Origin: Deltaproteobacteria bacterium
Lineage (GTDB): Bacteria > Desulfobacterota > Desulfarculia > Adiutricales > Adiutricaceae
Assembly: GCA_031288415.1 (NCBI GenBank)
Contig: JAITRL010000277.1
Location: 1-47,602 of the forward strand
Length of the DNA stretch: 47,602 bases
Reading direction: 5' to 3'
Made by a program: the position numbers and the translations under genes. Positions 9,497 through 18,029 of this stretch are shown here, in pieces (within the stretch, counting starts at the first letter, position 1; every line of letters starts with the position of its first letter). A model generated the notes under the pieces. The model did not search any database. It saw only the letters and a program-made list of their open reading frames with translations, and was not told the DNA's origin.

Positions 9497-9524
9497 AGTA
9501 TAAACGATCGGCGTCTTAAGTCAA
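9497..9524 (-). promoter_or_regulatory. Sigma70-type promoter upstream of HD-GYP gene
   Basis: On the minus strand TTGACT (9524-9519) and TATACT (9502-9497) are spaced by 16 bases. The predicted leader to GTG 9180 is about 310 bases. I looked for a cyclic-di-GMP riboswitch core in it and saw none. Confidence 0.75.
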
Positions 9525-9915
9525 TGATCCGGGCCAAAGCTGTATATGGATAATTTTTAAAAATATCTATTTAATAACATAAAAAAAAGTATTTTACGTA
9601 TTTTGCGTGCGAAGGGGAGAGGCAGGCGCTTCGCCTGCGGAACCCCTTTCAGGCCGTGAAACGGGATATTCCCGCCGCCGTCGGGAATTCAGCCGTTCCT
9701 GCGGGCAGCCGCGCGCGGAAGGCCTGGGGGCCGCCGCCGCCTTCCGGCTTTGCTCGCCCGCGCGCTTGTGACATAATCCGTTCTGCCGGGGCAGGCCACT
9801 TGACGGCAAGGGTTTCCGCGCCATTGGAGCCGCCCTGTCAGCGCGCCTGCCTGGCCTAGCCGGGCGGGTTCACTTCGGCGGCGCCCCGCGACAGTTTCCC
9901 ATTCATATTTACTTA
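9525..9915. other. Spacer containing a sharp AT-rich island
   Basis: About 70 bases from 9535 to 9605 are almost pure A/T, with TAATTTTTAAAAATATCT and an A8 run, in an otherwise GC-rich background. This is followed by about 290 GC-rich bases and then the AT-rich Fic gene. The island could be a bent-DNA element or a remnant of the segment that brought in the Fic gene. No gene is visible. Confidence 0.6.
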
Positions 9916-9929
9916 AAAGTTGAAACTTT
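9916..9929 (+). promoter_or_regulatory. Perfect inverted repeat at the Fic start, possible operator
   Basis: AAAGTT-GA-AACTTT is a perfect six-base inverted repeat ending three bases before the TTG start codon. Its position would suit an autoregulatory operator or a hairpin over the ribosome site. The role is inferred from position only. Confidence 0.35.
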
Positions 9930-9932
9930 CCT

Positions 9933-10760
9933 TTGGATACAAATTCTGCACTCAATAAAATAGATGAAAATAAAAACCTAATACAAAAATTGCGCCCTCT
10001 GACTGCAGATCAAGCCAGACGAGTGGCGGAATATTACCGAATTCATTTGACTTTCACTTCAAACAGCTTGGAGGGAAATTCCCTGACTTTAAACGAAACT
10101 AAGGTTCTTTTGGAAAAAGGGCTGACCGCTTGCGGGAAACCTATTGCGCATGCTTTGGAAGCAATCGGCCATGCCGATGCGTATGATTTGATGCTTAAAA
10201 TTGCAAATCAAAATTCTTTTGATAATTTATTAGATATATTATTACAGCTACATTATTTATTTTATTCAAAAATTGACTTATTAAATGCAGGTAAATATAG
10301 GCAAGATAACGTTTATATATCAGGATTTGATATTAAACTACCTGACTACAAGCTAGTTACAGAACTAATGCTAAACTTTAAAAATGATTTTCTGGAAATT
10401 AAAGATTTATGGCATCCTATAATCTTAGCTTCTTATGCTCACCGCAGATTAGTGGAAATACATCCTTTTATCGATGGAAACGGTAGGATTTCGCGCTTAT
10501 TAATGAATTTAATTTTAATTAATCATGGATACCAAATTATCTCTATACCAACGCAAAGGCGCAAAGAATATATACTTTCTTTAAATAACTCATGTAGGAA
10601 AGCAACTAAAAATTATGATTTAATGATTAGCTATACTTCATTTGATAATTTCTTAATAGAGATGGAGCTGGCAGCGCAAAAAAACTACATGCGCCTGCTG
10701 GGCATCGACCCGAAAAACCCGGTCACGCCTGACCCTGAAAACAGCGGGCCCCGCCCCTGA
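9933..10760 (+). CDS. Fic-domain protein, self-inhibited class (probable AMP transferase)
   Basis: A 275-residue Fic protein. The core motif HPFIDGNGRISRLL is complete, with the catalytic His, the phosphate-binding DGNGR and the second Arg. The N-terminal helix carries TSNSLEGN (43-50), a match to the (S/T)xxxE(G/N) inhibitory motif whose Glu blocks ATP, so this is the kind in which inhibitor and enzyme are one chain. Fic enzymes transfer AMP or related groups to protein side chains; the target here is unknown. The only usable start is TTG 9933, four codons after an in-frame TGA; alignment of the N-terminus (IDENKNLIQKLRPLTADQ) with the family suggests nothing is missing. The gene is strikingly AT-rich, except the last 25 or so codons, and uses codons unlike every neighbour, so it is horizontally acquired. 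Confidence 0.92.
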   Translation: MDTNSALNKIDENKNLIQKLRPLTADQARRVAEYYRIHLTFTSNSLEGNSLTLNETKVLLEKGLTACGKPIAHALEAIGHADAYDLMLKIANQNSFDNLLDILLQLHYLFYSKIDLLNAGKYRQDNVYISGFDIKLPDYKLVTELMLNFKNDFLEIKDLWHPIILASYAHRRLVEIHPFIDGNGRISRLLMNLILINHGYQIISIPTQRRKEYILSLNNSCRKATKNYDLMISYTSFDNFLIEMELAAQKNYMRLLGIDPKNPVTPDPENSGPRP

Positions 10761-11434
10761 TCCGTCCAGGCCCCGCAAAGCCTTGCCGTGCCGGCCGCCC
10801 AAACGCGCGCGGAAACTCCCCCGCCTCCGGCGCAACGTATCGCGGGCCGGGCCGTCAAAGACGCCCGCCCTGACGTAGGGAATTTGTCCCGTTGGAGCGG
10901 GCAGCCGCTTCGGCAGAAAAAACGACGGGCGGCTTGCCCTCATTTTCTGCGGCGCCGGGAGGTAACGGGCGCGCCCGCCCGAAAACCTGGAGCCGCCATT
11001 TCAGGCCCCAAGCGGAATTTCCTGGGACTTTGCCGGAATCGCCCCTCCGGGGCCGCCTTGCCCGCTACAGGCCCCTGCCGGCCAAAAGCCGCCGCCGGAC
11101 CGGCGCGCGCCTGAAAGGCAGGCGCCTCGCTTGCCTTTCAGGCGCGCCGGGAGCCGGCCGAACACCGGTCGGGCCTTCCCTGCCGGTCCCGCCGATCACG
11201 CCCGGCGGCATGTCGCCTCCCCGACTGCCTTGCGGCCGCTGCCGGGCCTGAAGGCCTGGCAGGCGGCGCCATCCCTGTCCGCCATGCGGGACATGGCAGG
11301 CCTTGCCCGCTTAGCGGGCCGTCTCCTGGCCGGCAGGAGGCAGGCAGGCTTTGCCGGCCTTGCCTTACCGGGCAAGGCGGAACGAAAGGCTGAAGGGCTT
11401 CCGGCCTTGGGGCTCCCTGCGGCCCGAAACAAGG
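10761..11434. other. GC-rich spacer with a 14-base perfect hairpin
   Basis: GCGCCTGAAAGGCA (11107-11120) and TGCCTTTCAGGCGC (11132-11145) form a perfect stem with an 11-base loop between two convergent genes. No T-tract follows on either strand, so termination by it alone is doubtful. No gene is seen; composition returns to GC-rich directly after the Fic gene. Confidence 0.5.
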
Positions 11435-13501
11435 TCAGGCGCGCTGCTGGCCCTTGCGCTCCACGACGTCGAACCGGCTGAAGGTCATGAGAAAGGATCC
11501 GCGTCCCTGGGTCTGGGAGCGCACGGCGGTGGAATAGCCGAAAAGATCCGAGAGCGGGGCGGTCGCGGAGATGACCGTGAAGCCCGCCGGCAGGCTCTGC
11601 ACGTCCTCAACGCGGCCCTGTCGAAGGGCCAGCTCGCCCATGATGTCCCCCACGGACTCCTCGGGGCAGGTGACCTCTAGCCTCATGACGGGCTCCATGA
11701 GCGCCGGGCTCGCCGCGTTGAGGGCGAGCCTCAAGGCCTGGGCCGCGGCGATGCGCACAGTGGGCTCGTCTGCCCCTCCCTCGCCCAGGTCCAGCTCGGC
11801 GAGCCGCGCCTCCAGGTCCAGCATGGGGTAGCCCAGGAGCGGCCCGGTGCCGAGGCCGTCCTTGACCGTGTCGAAGGCCGCCTCGGTGAGGGCCCGGGGC
11901 CAGGGGCGGTCGGTAGGCACGAGGTTCTCGGCCTTGAGCCCCGCGCCGCGGGCCAGAGGCCTGACCGTGACCTTGGCGCGGGCGGCTCGGCTGCCCGCGC
12001 CGGAAGGCTTGGCGAAGCTCCCTTCCCCGGCCGCCTCGGCCTGGATGGTCTCCCGGTGGACCACCTGCGGCCTCCCCACCCTGGGGTGTACGCCGTGCTC
12101 CCGTCCCAGGCGGTGGATCAGCACGTCCAGGTGGAGTTCCCCCATCCCTGAGATGACGGTCTGGCCGGTGTCCGGGTCCTGTTTGATCTTGAAGGTGGGA
12201 TCCTCCTCGGCCACCCTGGTGAGGGCCTCGACGAGCCGGGGGCCGTCGGTCGAGGACTCGGGCTCGACGGCGACCGATATGACCGGCTCCGCCGCCTGGA
12301 TGGTCTCCAGGAGCAGCACCCTGCCCTCGGAGCAGACCGTGTCGCCGGTCACGGCGCTTCTTAAGCCCGCCACGCCCACGATGTCCCCCGCGGCCGCCCT
12401 GTCGGTGCGCTCGCGCTTGGCCGCGGACAGGCGGAAAAGCCGCGAGATCTTGTCCTTGCGGCGCATGCGGGTGTTCCAGACCTCGTCGCCCTCCTTCATG
12501 GAGCCAGAGTAGACCCGCACGTAGGACAGCTTGCGCCCCTGCTCCATCATCTGGATCTTGAAGACCAGGGCGGCCAGCGGGGCCTTCTCGTCGGGGCTGA
12601 CCGCGACCGGGCGGCCCTTCGGGTCCAGGGCCTCGACAGCGGGAAGATCCTCCGGCGCGGGCAGGTAGTCCACCACGCCGTCCAGGAGGGGCTGGACTCC
12701 CTTGTTGCGCAGCGCCGCCCCGGCGAAGACCGGGACAAGCCGGAGGGCGATGGTCGCGCGGCGGATTCCGGCCTTGAGGCGCGGAACGTCCATGTCCTCG
12801 TCGGCGAGGTACCCCTCCATGACGTCGTCGTCGCAGTCGGCCAAGGTCTCTATGAGTTCGCGCCTCTCGCGCCCGGCCTCCTCGCGCAGGTCTTCCGGGA
12901 CGGGACCCTCAAGCATCTCCGCGCCCAGGGAGTCCTCTGACCAGGTGCAGCACTTCATCGCGAGAAGGTCGATCACCCCGGAGAAGCCGTCCTCGCGGCC
13001 GACGGGCCGGGTGATGACCAGGGGCCTGGCGCTGAGCTTGTCGCGCAGCTCGCGGAGGACCTTGTCGAAGTCCGCCCCCGTACGGTCCATCTTGTTCACG
13101 AAGACGAGTTTGGGCACCCGGTGCCGGTCGGCCTGCCGCCAGACGGTCTCCGACTGGGGCTGCACGCCCCCCACAGCGCAGAAGACGCCCACCGCGCCGT
13201 CCAGTACCCTCAGGCTCCTCTCCACCTCCATGGTGAAGTCCACGTGCCCCGGGGTGTCGATGATGTTCACTTCGGCGCCGCGCCACTCGCAGGTGATGAC
13301 CGCGCTCATGATGGTGATGCCGCGGTCCTGCTCCTCGGGCAGGTAGTCCATCACGGCCTCGCCGTCGTGGACCTCCCCCAGCTTGTGGGTGCGCCCGGAG
13401 TAATAGAGGATCCGCTCGGTCAGCGTGGTCTTCCCGGCGTCGATGTGGGCGATGATGCCTATGTTCCGCAGGCGGGGCCGCGTCGGGTTGCGGGGAGTCA
13501 T
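11435..13501 (-). CDS. Elongation factor G paralogue (EF-G2 type)
   Basis: A 688-residue translational GTPase of the EF-G family, which drives ribosomal translocation or, in some paralogues, recycling. The G domain is complete: AHIDAGKT (18-25), RGIT (60-63), DTPGH (82-86) and NKMD (136-139). Domains II, III ([15 protein letters not shown]), the start of IV (VVHRETI) and V ([13 protein letters not shown]) follow in order. Both tip loops of domain IV are altered: the usual GGxIPxEYIPAV stretch reads [13 protein letters not shown], and the highly conserved YHDVDSSE loop after GYPMLD is replaced by [14 protein letters not shown]. This points to a specialised paralogue, such as the second of the two spd-type EF-Gs in spirochaetes, planctomycetes and deltaproteobacteria, rather than the housekeeping translocase. 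Its ATG overlaps the purE stop (ATGA). Confidence 0.9.
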   Translation of the reverse strand: MTPRNPTRPRLRNIGIIAHIDAGKTTLTERILYYSGRTHKLGEVHDGEAVMDYLPEEQDRGITIMSAVITCEWRGAEVNIIDTPGHVDFTMEVERSLRVLDGAVGVFCAVGGVQPQSETVWRQADRHRVPKLVFVNKMDRTGADFDKVLRELRDKLSARPLVITRPVGREDGFSGVIDLLAMKCCTWSEDSLGAEMLEGPVPEDLREEAGRERRELIETLADCDDDVMEGYLADEDMDVPRLKAGIRRATIALRLVPVFAGAALRNKGVQPLLDGVVDYLPAPEDLPAVEALDPKGRPVAVSPDEKAPLAALVFKIQMMEQGRKLSYVRVYSGSMKEGDEVWNTRMRRKDKISRLFRLSAAKRERTDRAAAGDIVGVAGLRSAVTGDTVCSEGRVLLLETIQAAEPVISVAVEPESSTDGPRLVEALTRVAEEDPTFKIKQDPDTGQTVISGMGELHLDVLIHRLGREHGVHPRVGRPQVVHRETIQAEAAGEGSFAKPSGAGSRAARAKVTVRPLARGAGLKAENLVPTDRPWPRALTEAAFDTVKDGLGTGPLLGYPMLDLEARLAELDLGEGGADEPTVRIAAAQALRLALNAASPALMEPVMRLEVTCPEESVGDIMGELALRQGRVEDVQSLPAGFTVISATAPLSDLFGYSTAVRSQTQGRGSFLMTFSRFDVVERKGQQRA

Positions 13502-13989
13502 AAGACTGGCTTGTCGGCCTCCTCCGCCGCGCGGGCCATGTCCTCCCGGCGGGAGCGCAGGGCGTCGGCCAGCGGGGCGTCTGAGAGCGCGAGGATTGAG
13601 GCGGCGAGCCAGGCGGCGTTTTTCGCCCCGTCCACGGCGACCGTCGCCACAGGCACCCCTGAGGGCATCTGGACCGTGGAGAGGAGCGCGTCCACGCCGC
13701 GGAGGGCCGAGCCGGAAAGCGGCACCCCGATGACCGGGAGCACCGTGGAGGAGGCTATGACCCCGGCCAGGTGCGCGGCCATGCCGGCCCCCGCGATGAT
13801 GACCTTCAGGCCCCTCGCCTCGGCCCCGCGGGCATAGTCAAGGGTGCGCGCGGGGGCGCGGTGGGCAGAGGACACCCGCGTCTCGAAGGGGATCCCCAGC
13901 TCGGAGAGCACCTGGCCCGCCCCCTCCATCACCTTAAAATCGCTTTTGGAGCCCATCACAATGCCCACGAGAGGGCCCGCCTCCACCAT
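13498..13989 (-). CDS. purE: N5-carboxyaminoimidazole ribonucleotide mutase, class I
   Basis: A 163-residue PurE that moves the carboxyl group of N5-CAIR to C4 in de novo purine synthesis, a cytoplasmic octamer in the family. Visible blocks are [18 protein letters not shown], the active-site [15 protein letters not shown] with the catalytic His, [37 protein letters not shown] and [20 protein letters not shown]. The length is typical. AAAGGA lies six bases before ATG 13989. Its TGA overlaps the EF-G ATG by four bases, so the two are translationally coupled; no purK lies nearby. A good promoter lies about 80 bases upstream. Confidence 0.96.
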   Translation of the reverse strand: MVEAGPLVGIVMGSKSDFKVMEGAGQVLSELGIPFETRVSSAHRAPARTLDYARGAEARGLKVIIAGAGMAAHLAGVIASSTVLPVIGVPLSGSALRGVDALLSTVQMPSGVPVATVAVDGAKNAAWLAASILALSDAPLADALRSRREDMARAAEEADKPVL

Positions 13990-14075
13990 CCGCCGCCGTC
14001 CTTTCGCTGGCGAAAAAAATCCCCCCGGAGGGGGGCCGCCGGACCGCCTGCGGCCCCGGCTGATAAACCAGCGTC

Positions 14076-14104
14076 ACAGTAAGGATTTTTAGATCCGCTG
14101 TCAA
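14076..14104 (-). promoter_or_regulatory. Promoter of purE-EF-G unit
   Basis: On the minus strand a perfect TTGACA (14104-14099) and TACTGT (14081-14076) are spaced by 17 bases. The predicted leader to ATG 13989 is about 80 bases. Confidence 0.75.
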
Positions 14105-14281
14105 GGGAGCTTTCAGCGCGCGGCCGCGCCCGGGACCTGAGCCTGCAGGCGGCAGGCCCTTCAGTCCCGGACTTGGCCAGCGATCTGGCGGTCCGGCGAG
14201 TGATCGTCTCCAGGGGCGGCCCGGGGCGTTATCGGCGGCGACGGCGGTCCGGGGCCCAGGGCTCGGGCGCTCTAAGCCGAG

Positions 14282-14379
14282 GGGAAGGCCTCGGCGGAGA
14301 CGGCGCGAAGCCGGCGGGAAGGCCCCGGCGGAGACGATGCGAAGCCGACGGGAAGGCCCCGGCGGAGACGGCGAGACGG
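14282..14379 (+). repeat. 34-base tandem repeat, about three copies
   Basis: Copies at 14282-14315, 14316-14349 and 14350-14379 (partial) all start GGGAAGGCC(C/T)CGGCGGAGACG. Copies one and two differ at only a few positions. Confidence 0.85.
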
Positions 14380-14462
14380 GCGGCGCTTTTGCGGCACGCC
14401 AAAAGCCCAAAAAGGCGGAGAAGGCAAAGAAGGCGAAGAAGGCGAAGAAGCCGGAAAACGAT

Positions 14463-14503
14463 GCGGCGCGAGTGAGCCGCGAGGCGGCGCGAGTGAGCCG
14501 CGA
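14463..14503 (+). repeat. 20-base direct repeat pair
   Basis: GCGGCGCGAGTGAGCCGCGA occurs at 14463-14482 and 14484-14503, identical in both copies and separated by one G. Each unit contains the inverted repeat GCGGC...GCCGC. Confidence 0.85.
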
Positions 14504-15107
14504 ATATTCAGGCGGCGGGGTCCAAGCGCCGCCCGTGGCCGATGAAATGCCAAGCGAGGGCGGCGAAGCGTCAAGCGCGCGGGAAAGCACCGCAAGCGGG
14601 CTCTAAGCTTCAGGCGGAGCTGCCGAGCCCCTCTCGCGAGGGCAAAGCGGCAAGAGCGTACGGCGCGCGCCGTGACTTGCGTGCCAAGCGCCGCAGGGCC
14701 GCGGCAACAACGCGGGCAGCCGGGCCCTTAGGCTCTTCAGGCGCGCCGCTCCCCCTGAAAAGCCGCGCCTCAGGCGCGCGCCCTGTTCCCGCGGCTTCCA
14801 AAGGGTTTCCCTGAACCCGCCCCCTGTGTCCCGAACGCCCGGCTCTTTTCCTGCCGGTTTGCCTGGGCTCTCCCGGCGGGTTACCGGAGCTGTCCTGAGC
14901 CTTCCGGGGCTTTTCCGCGGTCTCCCGCGGCGTACCCAGGCGGCTTGCCCAAGACTTTCACCGGGCTTGGCCTGGGCCTCCCCGGAGCCCTGTACGCCGC
15001 CGCCTCTGAGCTTTCACGGCTTCCGCGGATTTTCCCGCGCCCCTCGCCCGCGTTTTCCCGGTATTTTCCCGCGCTTCGCCAGGGCTTCCGCGACGCGGGC
15101 GCGAAAG

Positions 15108-15160
15108 CTCGCCCGGAAAGCTCCCGGAAAGCTCCCGGAAAGCTCCCGGAAACTTCCGGA
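15108..15160 (+). repeat. 11-base tandem repeat
   Basis: CTCCCGGAAAG is repeated at 15121-15131, 15132-15142 and 15143-15153 (last base changed), with a 13-base variant before and a partial copy after. Confidence 0.85.
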
Positions 15161-15286
15161 AAAAGGCGAAGCCATGTTCGGACAATGCCTGCCCGGCCGC
15201 CGCTTGCCGCGTCCGCGGCAAGCCCGGTTCCGGCCGCGCCCCGAGGCGCCGCCGCAAGGAAGCGAGGCAGGCAAGGTGAACCTGGC

Positions 15287-15315
15287 TTGCAGGGCCTTCC
15301 GCTTGCCCCTATAAT
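15287..15315 (+). promoter_or_regulatory. Promoter of the gmhA operon
   Basis: A -35 TTGCAG (15287-15292) and a perfect TATAAT (15310-15315) are spaced by 17 bases. The predicted leader to TTG 15469 is about 147 bases. Confidence 0.75.
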
Positions 15316-15468
15316 CGTTTTCCGCGCGATGCCCGCCCCAAAGCGCCGCCCGCGCCCTTCCGGGGATGGCGGCCTGACCTGACGGAGCGCCTTGCGCGGC
15401 GCGGGGCCTCTCCCCCCTTTATCCTGAGCCTTAAGCTCCCGCGCGCCCGCGCGGGGTTAGGAGCGCGC

Positions 15469-16047
15469 TTGACAGGCTTCATCGACGCCCTTTTCGGGGA
15501 TCTTTCCGCCTCGGTCGAGGCGGCCAGGAGCCAAGGAGCCCGTCTCGCCGAGGCGGCCGGTCTCGTGGCTGAGTCCCTCGCCAGGGGAGGCACGATCCTC
15601 ATCTGCGGCAACGGCGGGAGCGCCGCCGAGGCCCAGCACTTCGCGGCGGAGTTCGTGGGCAGGTTCCTTGCGGAGCGGCCGGGGCTCCCTGCCGTGTCCC
15701 TCGCGGCCGACAGCTCCAAGCTCACCGCCATCGGCAACGACTACGGCTTCGAGGAGGTCTTCGCGCGGCAGGTGCGGGCCCTGGGCCGCCCCGGGGACGT
15801 GCTGTGGGCCATGTCCACGTCAGGGACTTCCCCTAACGTGATCTCCGCCCTCAAGGCCGCCAGGGAGAAGGGGCTCAAGACGATCTACATGTGCGGGAGA
15901 TCCCTCGCCGACGCCGGCCTCGCGGACGTGGTCATTTTTTCCCCCGCCCCCACCACCCCCAGGATCCAGGAGCTCCACCTGTTTTACGGCCACGCCGTCT
16001 GCGAACTGGCCGACCGGATACTGTTCTCCGCCGAGGAGAAACCTTGA
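15469..16047 (+). CDS. gmhA: Phosphoheptose isomerase
   Basis: A 192-residue SIS-domain enzyme that converts sedoheptulose 7-phosphate to D-glycero-D-manno-heptose 7-phosphate, the first step to the heptose of the LPS inner core. Family blocks are present: ICGNGGSAAEAQHFAAEFVG with metal ligands H57 and E61, TAIGNDYGFEEVFARQV, MSTSGTSPNVI, and TPRIQELHLFYGHAVCELAD with Q167 and H175. The start is TTG 15469 with TAGGAG about six bases upstream; no ATG lies nearby. It is the first gene of a three-gene overlapping unit. The later heptose genes (hldE, gmhB) are not in this window. Confidence 0.95.
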   Translation: MTGFIDALFGDLSASVEAARSQGARLAEAAGLVAESLARGGTILICGNGGSAAEAQHFAAEFVGRFLAERPGLPAVSLAADSSKLTAIGNDYGFEEVFARQVRALGRPGDVLWAMSTSGTSPNVISALKAAREKGLKTIYMCGRSLADAGLADVVIFSPAPTTPRIQELHLFYGHAVCELADRILFSAEEKP

Positions 16048-17042
16048 CCCGCCTCAAGCCCCCCCCGGAGCTGGACTTTTCCCGCGTGCGCCTCTCCCCT
16101 CTGGCCGGCAGGAGAAGCGTCGTGGACCTGGGCTCCTTCGGGAAGCCCTGCCCTCCCGGATCGAGCTTCCGGGCCTTCGCGGACTCCCTGCCGGACATCC
16201 TGGGCGCCGCCGCCCTCAGGCGCGCCGCCCGCGCCGCGGCCCGGGCACGGGCCGCCGGCCGTCCGGTCATGCTCGCCATGGGCGGCCACCCCGTCAAGGT
16301 GGGCCTGGGGCCGCTCATCGCCGACCTCATGGAAGACGGCTTCATCACCTCCGTCTCCGTCAACGGCTCGGTCCTGGTCCACGACTTCGAGACGGCCGCC
16401 GCAGGCGCCACCTCCGAGGACGTGGCGGCCTCCCTGGGCGAGGGCGAGTTCGGGGCGACCGCCGAGACCGGGGCCTTCGCGTGCCGCGCCATGCGCGAGG
16501 CGGCGGCCTCCGGCGAGGGCCTGGGCCAGGCGGCCGCCAGGCTCCTCGCCTCCCTGGACCTGCCTCACGCCGGATCCTCGATCCTCGCCGCCTCCCACAG
16601 GCTCGAAATCCCCTTCACGGTCCATCCCGCCCTCGGCACCGATGTCTTCGCCATCCATCCTGATTTCTCGGGGGAGGCCATGGGGCTGGCGGCCGGTCGG
16701 GACTTCCGGCTGTTCTGCCGCCTTGTGGCCGACCTCGATCACGGGGTCTTCATCAATCTGGGTTCGGCGGTGGTGATGCCCGAGGCCTTCCTCAAGGCCG
16801 TGTCCCTCGTCCGTAACCTGGGGTTCCGCCAGGAGGGCCTCTTCACGGTCTCCATGGACTTCCTCCAGCAGTACCGCCCCCGGGTCAACGTGGTGGAGCG
16901 CCCGGCCAGGGGACGCGGCGGCGGCGTGTACCTCACGGGACATCACGAAATCATGTTCCCGCTGCTCATGGGCCTGGCGCGGGAGTACGCCGCGGCGGGG
17001 GACTTCGACGGCGGGCCCGGTGACGCCGGTGGCAGGCCTTAG
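16044..17042 (+). CDS. Uncharacterised conserved protein, Rossmann/deoxyhypusine-synthase-like
   Basis: A 332-residue protein from TTG 16044, which overlaps the gmhA stop (TTGA) and has GAGGAGAA just upstream; the open frame extends upstream inside gmhA but coupling favours this start. It belongs to a family I recognise by pattern but cannot name functionally. Blocks are LAMGGHPVKVGLGPLIADLM, SVSVNGSVLVHDFETA, GATSEDVAASLGEGEFG, FTVHPALGTDVFAIHPDFSG, INLGSAVVMPEAFLKA and the C-terminal LTGHHEIMFPLLMGLA. The glycine-rich start and VHDFE segment resemble NAD-binding deoxyhypusine-synthase-like folds. Conserved His/Asp/Glu residues suggest an enzyme. Position directly behind gmhA hints at sugar or envelope metabolism, but that is inference. 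Its 3' end overlaps the next gene. Confidence 0.75.
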   Translation: MTRLKPPPELDFSRVRLSPLAGRRSVVDLGSFGKPCPPGSSFRAFADSLPDILGAAALRRAARAAARARAAGRPVMLAMGGHPVKVGLGPLIADLMEDGFITSVSVNGSVLVHDFETAAAGATSEDVAASLGEGEFGATAETGAFACRAMREAAASGEGLGQAAARLLASLDLPHAGSSILAASHRLEIPFTVHPALGTDVFAIHPDFSGEAMGLAAGRDFRLFCRLVADLDHGVFINLGSAVVMPEAFLKAVSLVRNLGFRQEGLFTVSMDFLQQYRPRVNVVERPARGRGGGVYLTGHHEIMFPLLMGLAREYAAAGDFDGGPGDAGGRP

Positions 17043-17724
17043 CCCGGCCCCGCCGCCGCCTCGCCAGCCTGCGGCAACGGCGCTGCTCGCGGCCATGTTT
17101 GCGGGGGCGCTGGCCTTGTCCCTCCCCGCATCCGCGGCTGATCCCCCCGCCGCCAAGGCGCCGGCCCCGGCGAAAGAAAACCCAGATGACGCCCCCGCCC
17201 CCGCCCCGGCAGCGCCGCGCAGGGCCGGCCCCGTCTCCGCCTGGAGCCTCGCTCACCTCTACGAGATCATAATCAGGGAGCCCCCCCTGACCGAAAGGGA
17301 CGTGGACCAGTACGTGAGGCACTTGCCGGAAATCGAGGCCCTCAAGTCCGATCTCTCCGGCCTCTCGGGACTGCTTCTCGCCACCGGCTGGACCGAGGGG
17401 CGGCTCGCCTACGTGGTTTCCAAGACGGGCCTCGCGCTCCTGGAGCGCCTGGACCCGGAGGCCCCGACCCTCAAGAGCGCGCCTCCCTTCGCGCGGCCGA
17501 CCCCGGAGGAGGCGGCCCTTGTATCGGACAGGGAGCGTGACATCGCTCGGGCCTACGCCCAGATAATCCAGGCGGCCCGCGCGAAGGAGCGGCCGAAGCC
17601 GCCTGCCCGGAAGGCCAGGCGGGGCCCCTCGCGCGGGACTCCCCGCGAGGGGCCCCGCCTGGCCCCTGAACCCGAACGTCGCCCTGAACCCGCTCCGGCT
17701 CCCGCAACGCAAGCCGCGCCCTGA
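17020..17724 (+). CDS. Array member A: exported PPLT-domain protein
   Basis: The first of nine tandem paralogues. 234 residues from GTG 17020, overlapping the previous gene by 23 bases; GTG 17029 is an alternative. A signal peptide (about 18-40, AATALLAAMFAGALALSLPA, then ASAAD) leads to a Pro/Ala linker. The family domain spans about 75-185: EPPLTERD at 87-94, LAYVVSKTGLALLERL at 129-144 and ARPTPEEAALV at 158-168. It has the longest C-terminal extension of the set, a basic then Pro-rich tail (RARAKERPKPPARKARRG type) of about 45 residues, and the most diverged middle block. It has no cysteine. Being in the gmhA transcript, it is the only member tied to a recognisable pathway. Function unknown; export is predicted, the final location is not. 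Confidence 0.78.
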   Translation: MTPVAGLSPAPPPPRQPAATALLAAMFAGALALSLPASAADPPAAKAPAPAKENPDDAPAPAPAAPRRAGPVSAWSLAHLYEIIIREPPLTERDVDQYVRHLPEIEALKSDLSGLSGLLLATGWTEGRLAYVVSKTGLALLERLDPEAPTLKSAPPFARPTPEEAALVSDRERDIARAYAQIIQAARAKERPKPPARKARRGPSRGTPREGPRLAPEPERRPEPAPAPATQAAP

Positions 17725-18029
17725 TCCCGCTCCGTAGCCCGGAGCCTGTCTGGCGCCCGCGCCTTGCCGCCGCCCCGCGCCGGCCGCCCTGCGGCCGGCC
17801 TCAGGCCTGCCCGTGCCCGGCTGTCCCCCTTCCGTTCCCTTACAGCCCCCCGGCCGCCCCGCTCAAGGCCTCCCTGTTCCGCGGCCAAGCCGGGAGCCGC
17901 CCTGCGGCCGCTTAGCCCCCGCGCCGCCCTTAGGCTCTTCCGGAGCTCCCTCGCGGCGCGTTCGCCCTGCGGCTTGGAGAGCCGGCCTTAGCCCGCGGCT
18001 TCCCCGCTTCCCTCTATGGTGCAAATAAA
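17725..18029. other. Spacer between array members A and B
   Basis: GC-rich, no gene. A weak -10-like TATGGT (18015-18020) lies just before gene B without a matching -35. Confidence 0.4.

Larger units (their letters stand above)
14105..15286. other. Repeat-rich GC spacer
   Basis: About 1.2 kb with no credible gene. It contains three tandem repeats listed separately and a Lys/Ala-coding purine tract (14408-14456, GAAGGCGAA-type units). A frame from ATG 14337 would encode 89 residues with AEKAKKAKKAKK; I regard it as a repeat by-product. Confidence 0.55.

Noticed and set aside
8086-9519. Long plus-strand open frame of 477 codons opposite the HD-GYP gene
   Set aside because: It is antisense to a gene with intact catalytic motifs. 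The translation is His/Gly/Val-rich and typical of a mirror frame in GC-rich DNA.
11107-11145. Terminator for the Fic or EF-G gene
   Set aside because: The 14-base stem is perfect but no T-tract follows on either strand, and it is more than 290 bases from either stop.
14337-14606. Possible histone-like Lys/Ala-rich small protein
   Set aside because: The KKAEKAKKAKK text comes from a purine tandem repeat, the ribosome site is too close to the ATG, and the rest is repeat-derived.
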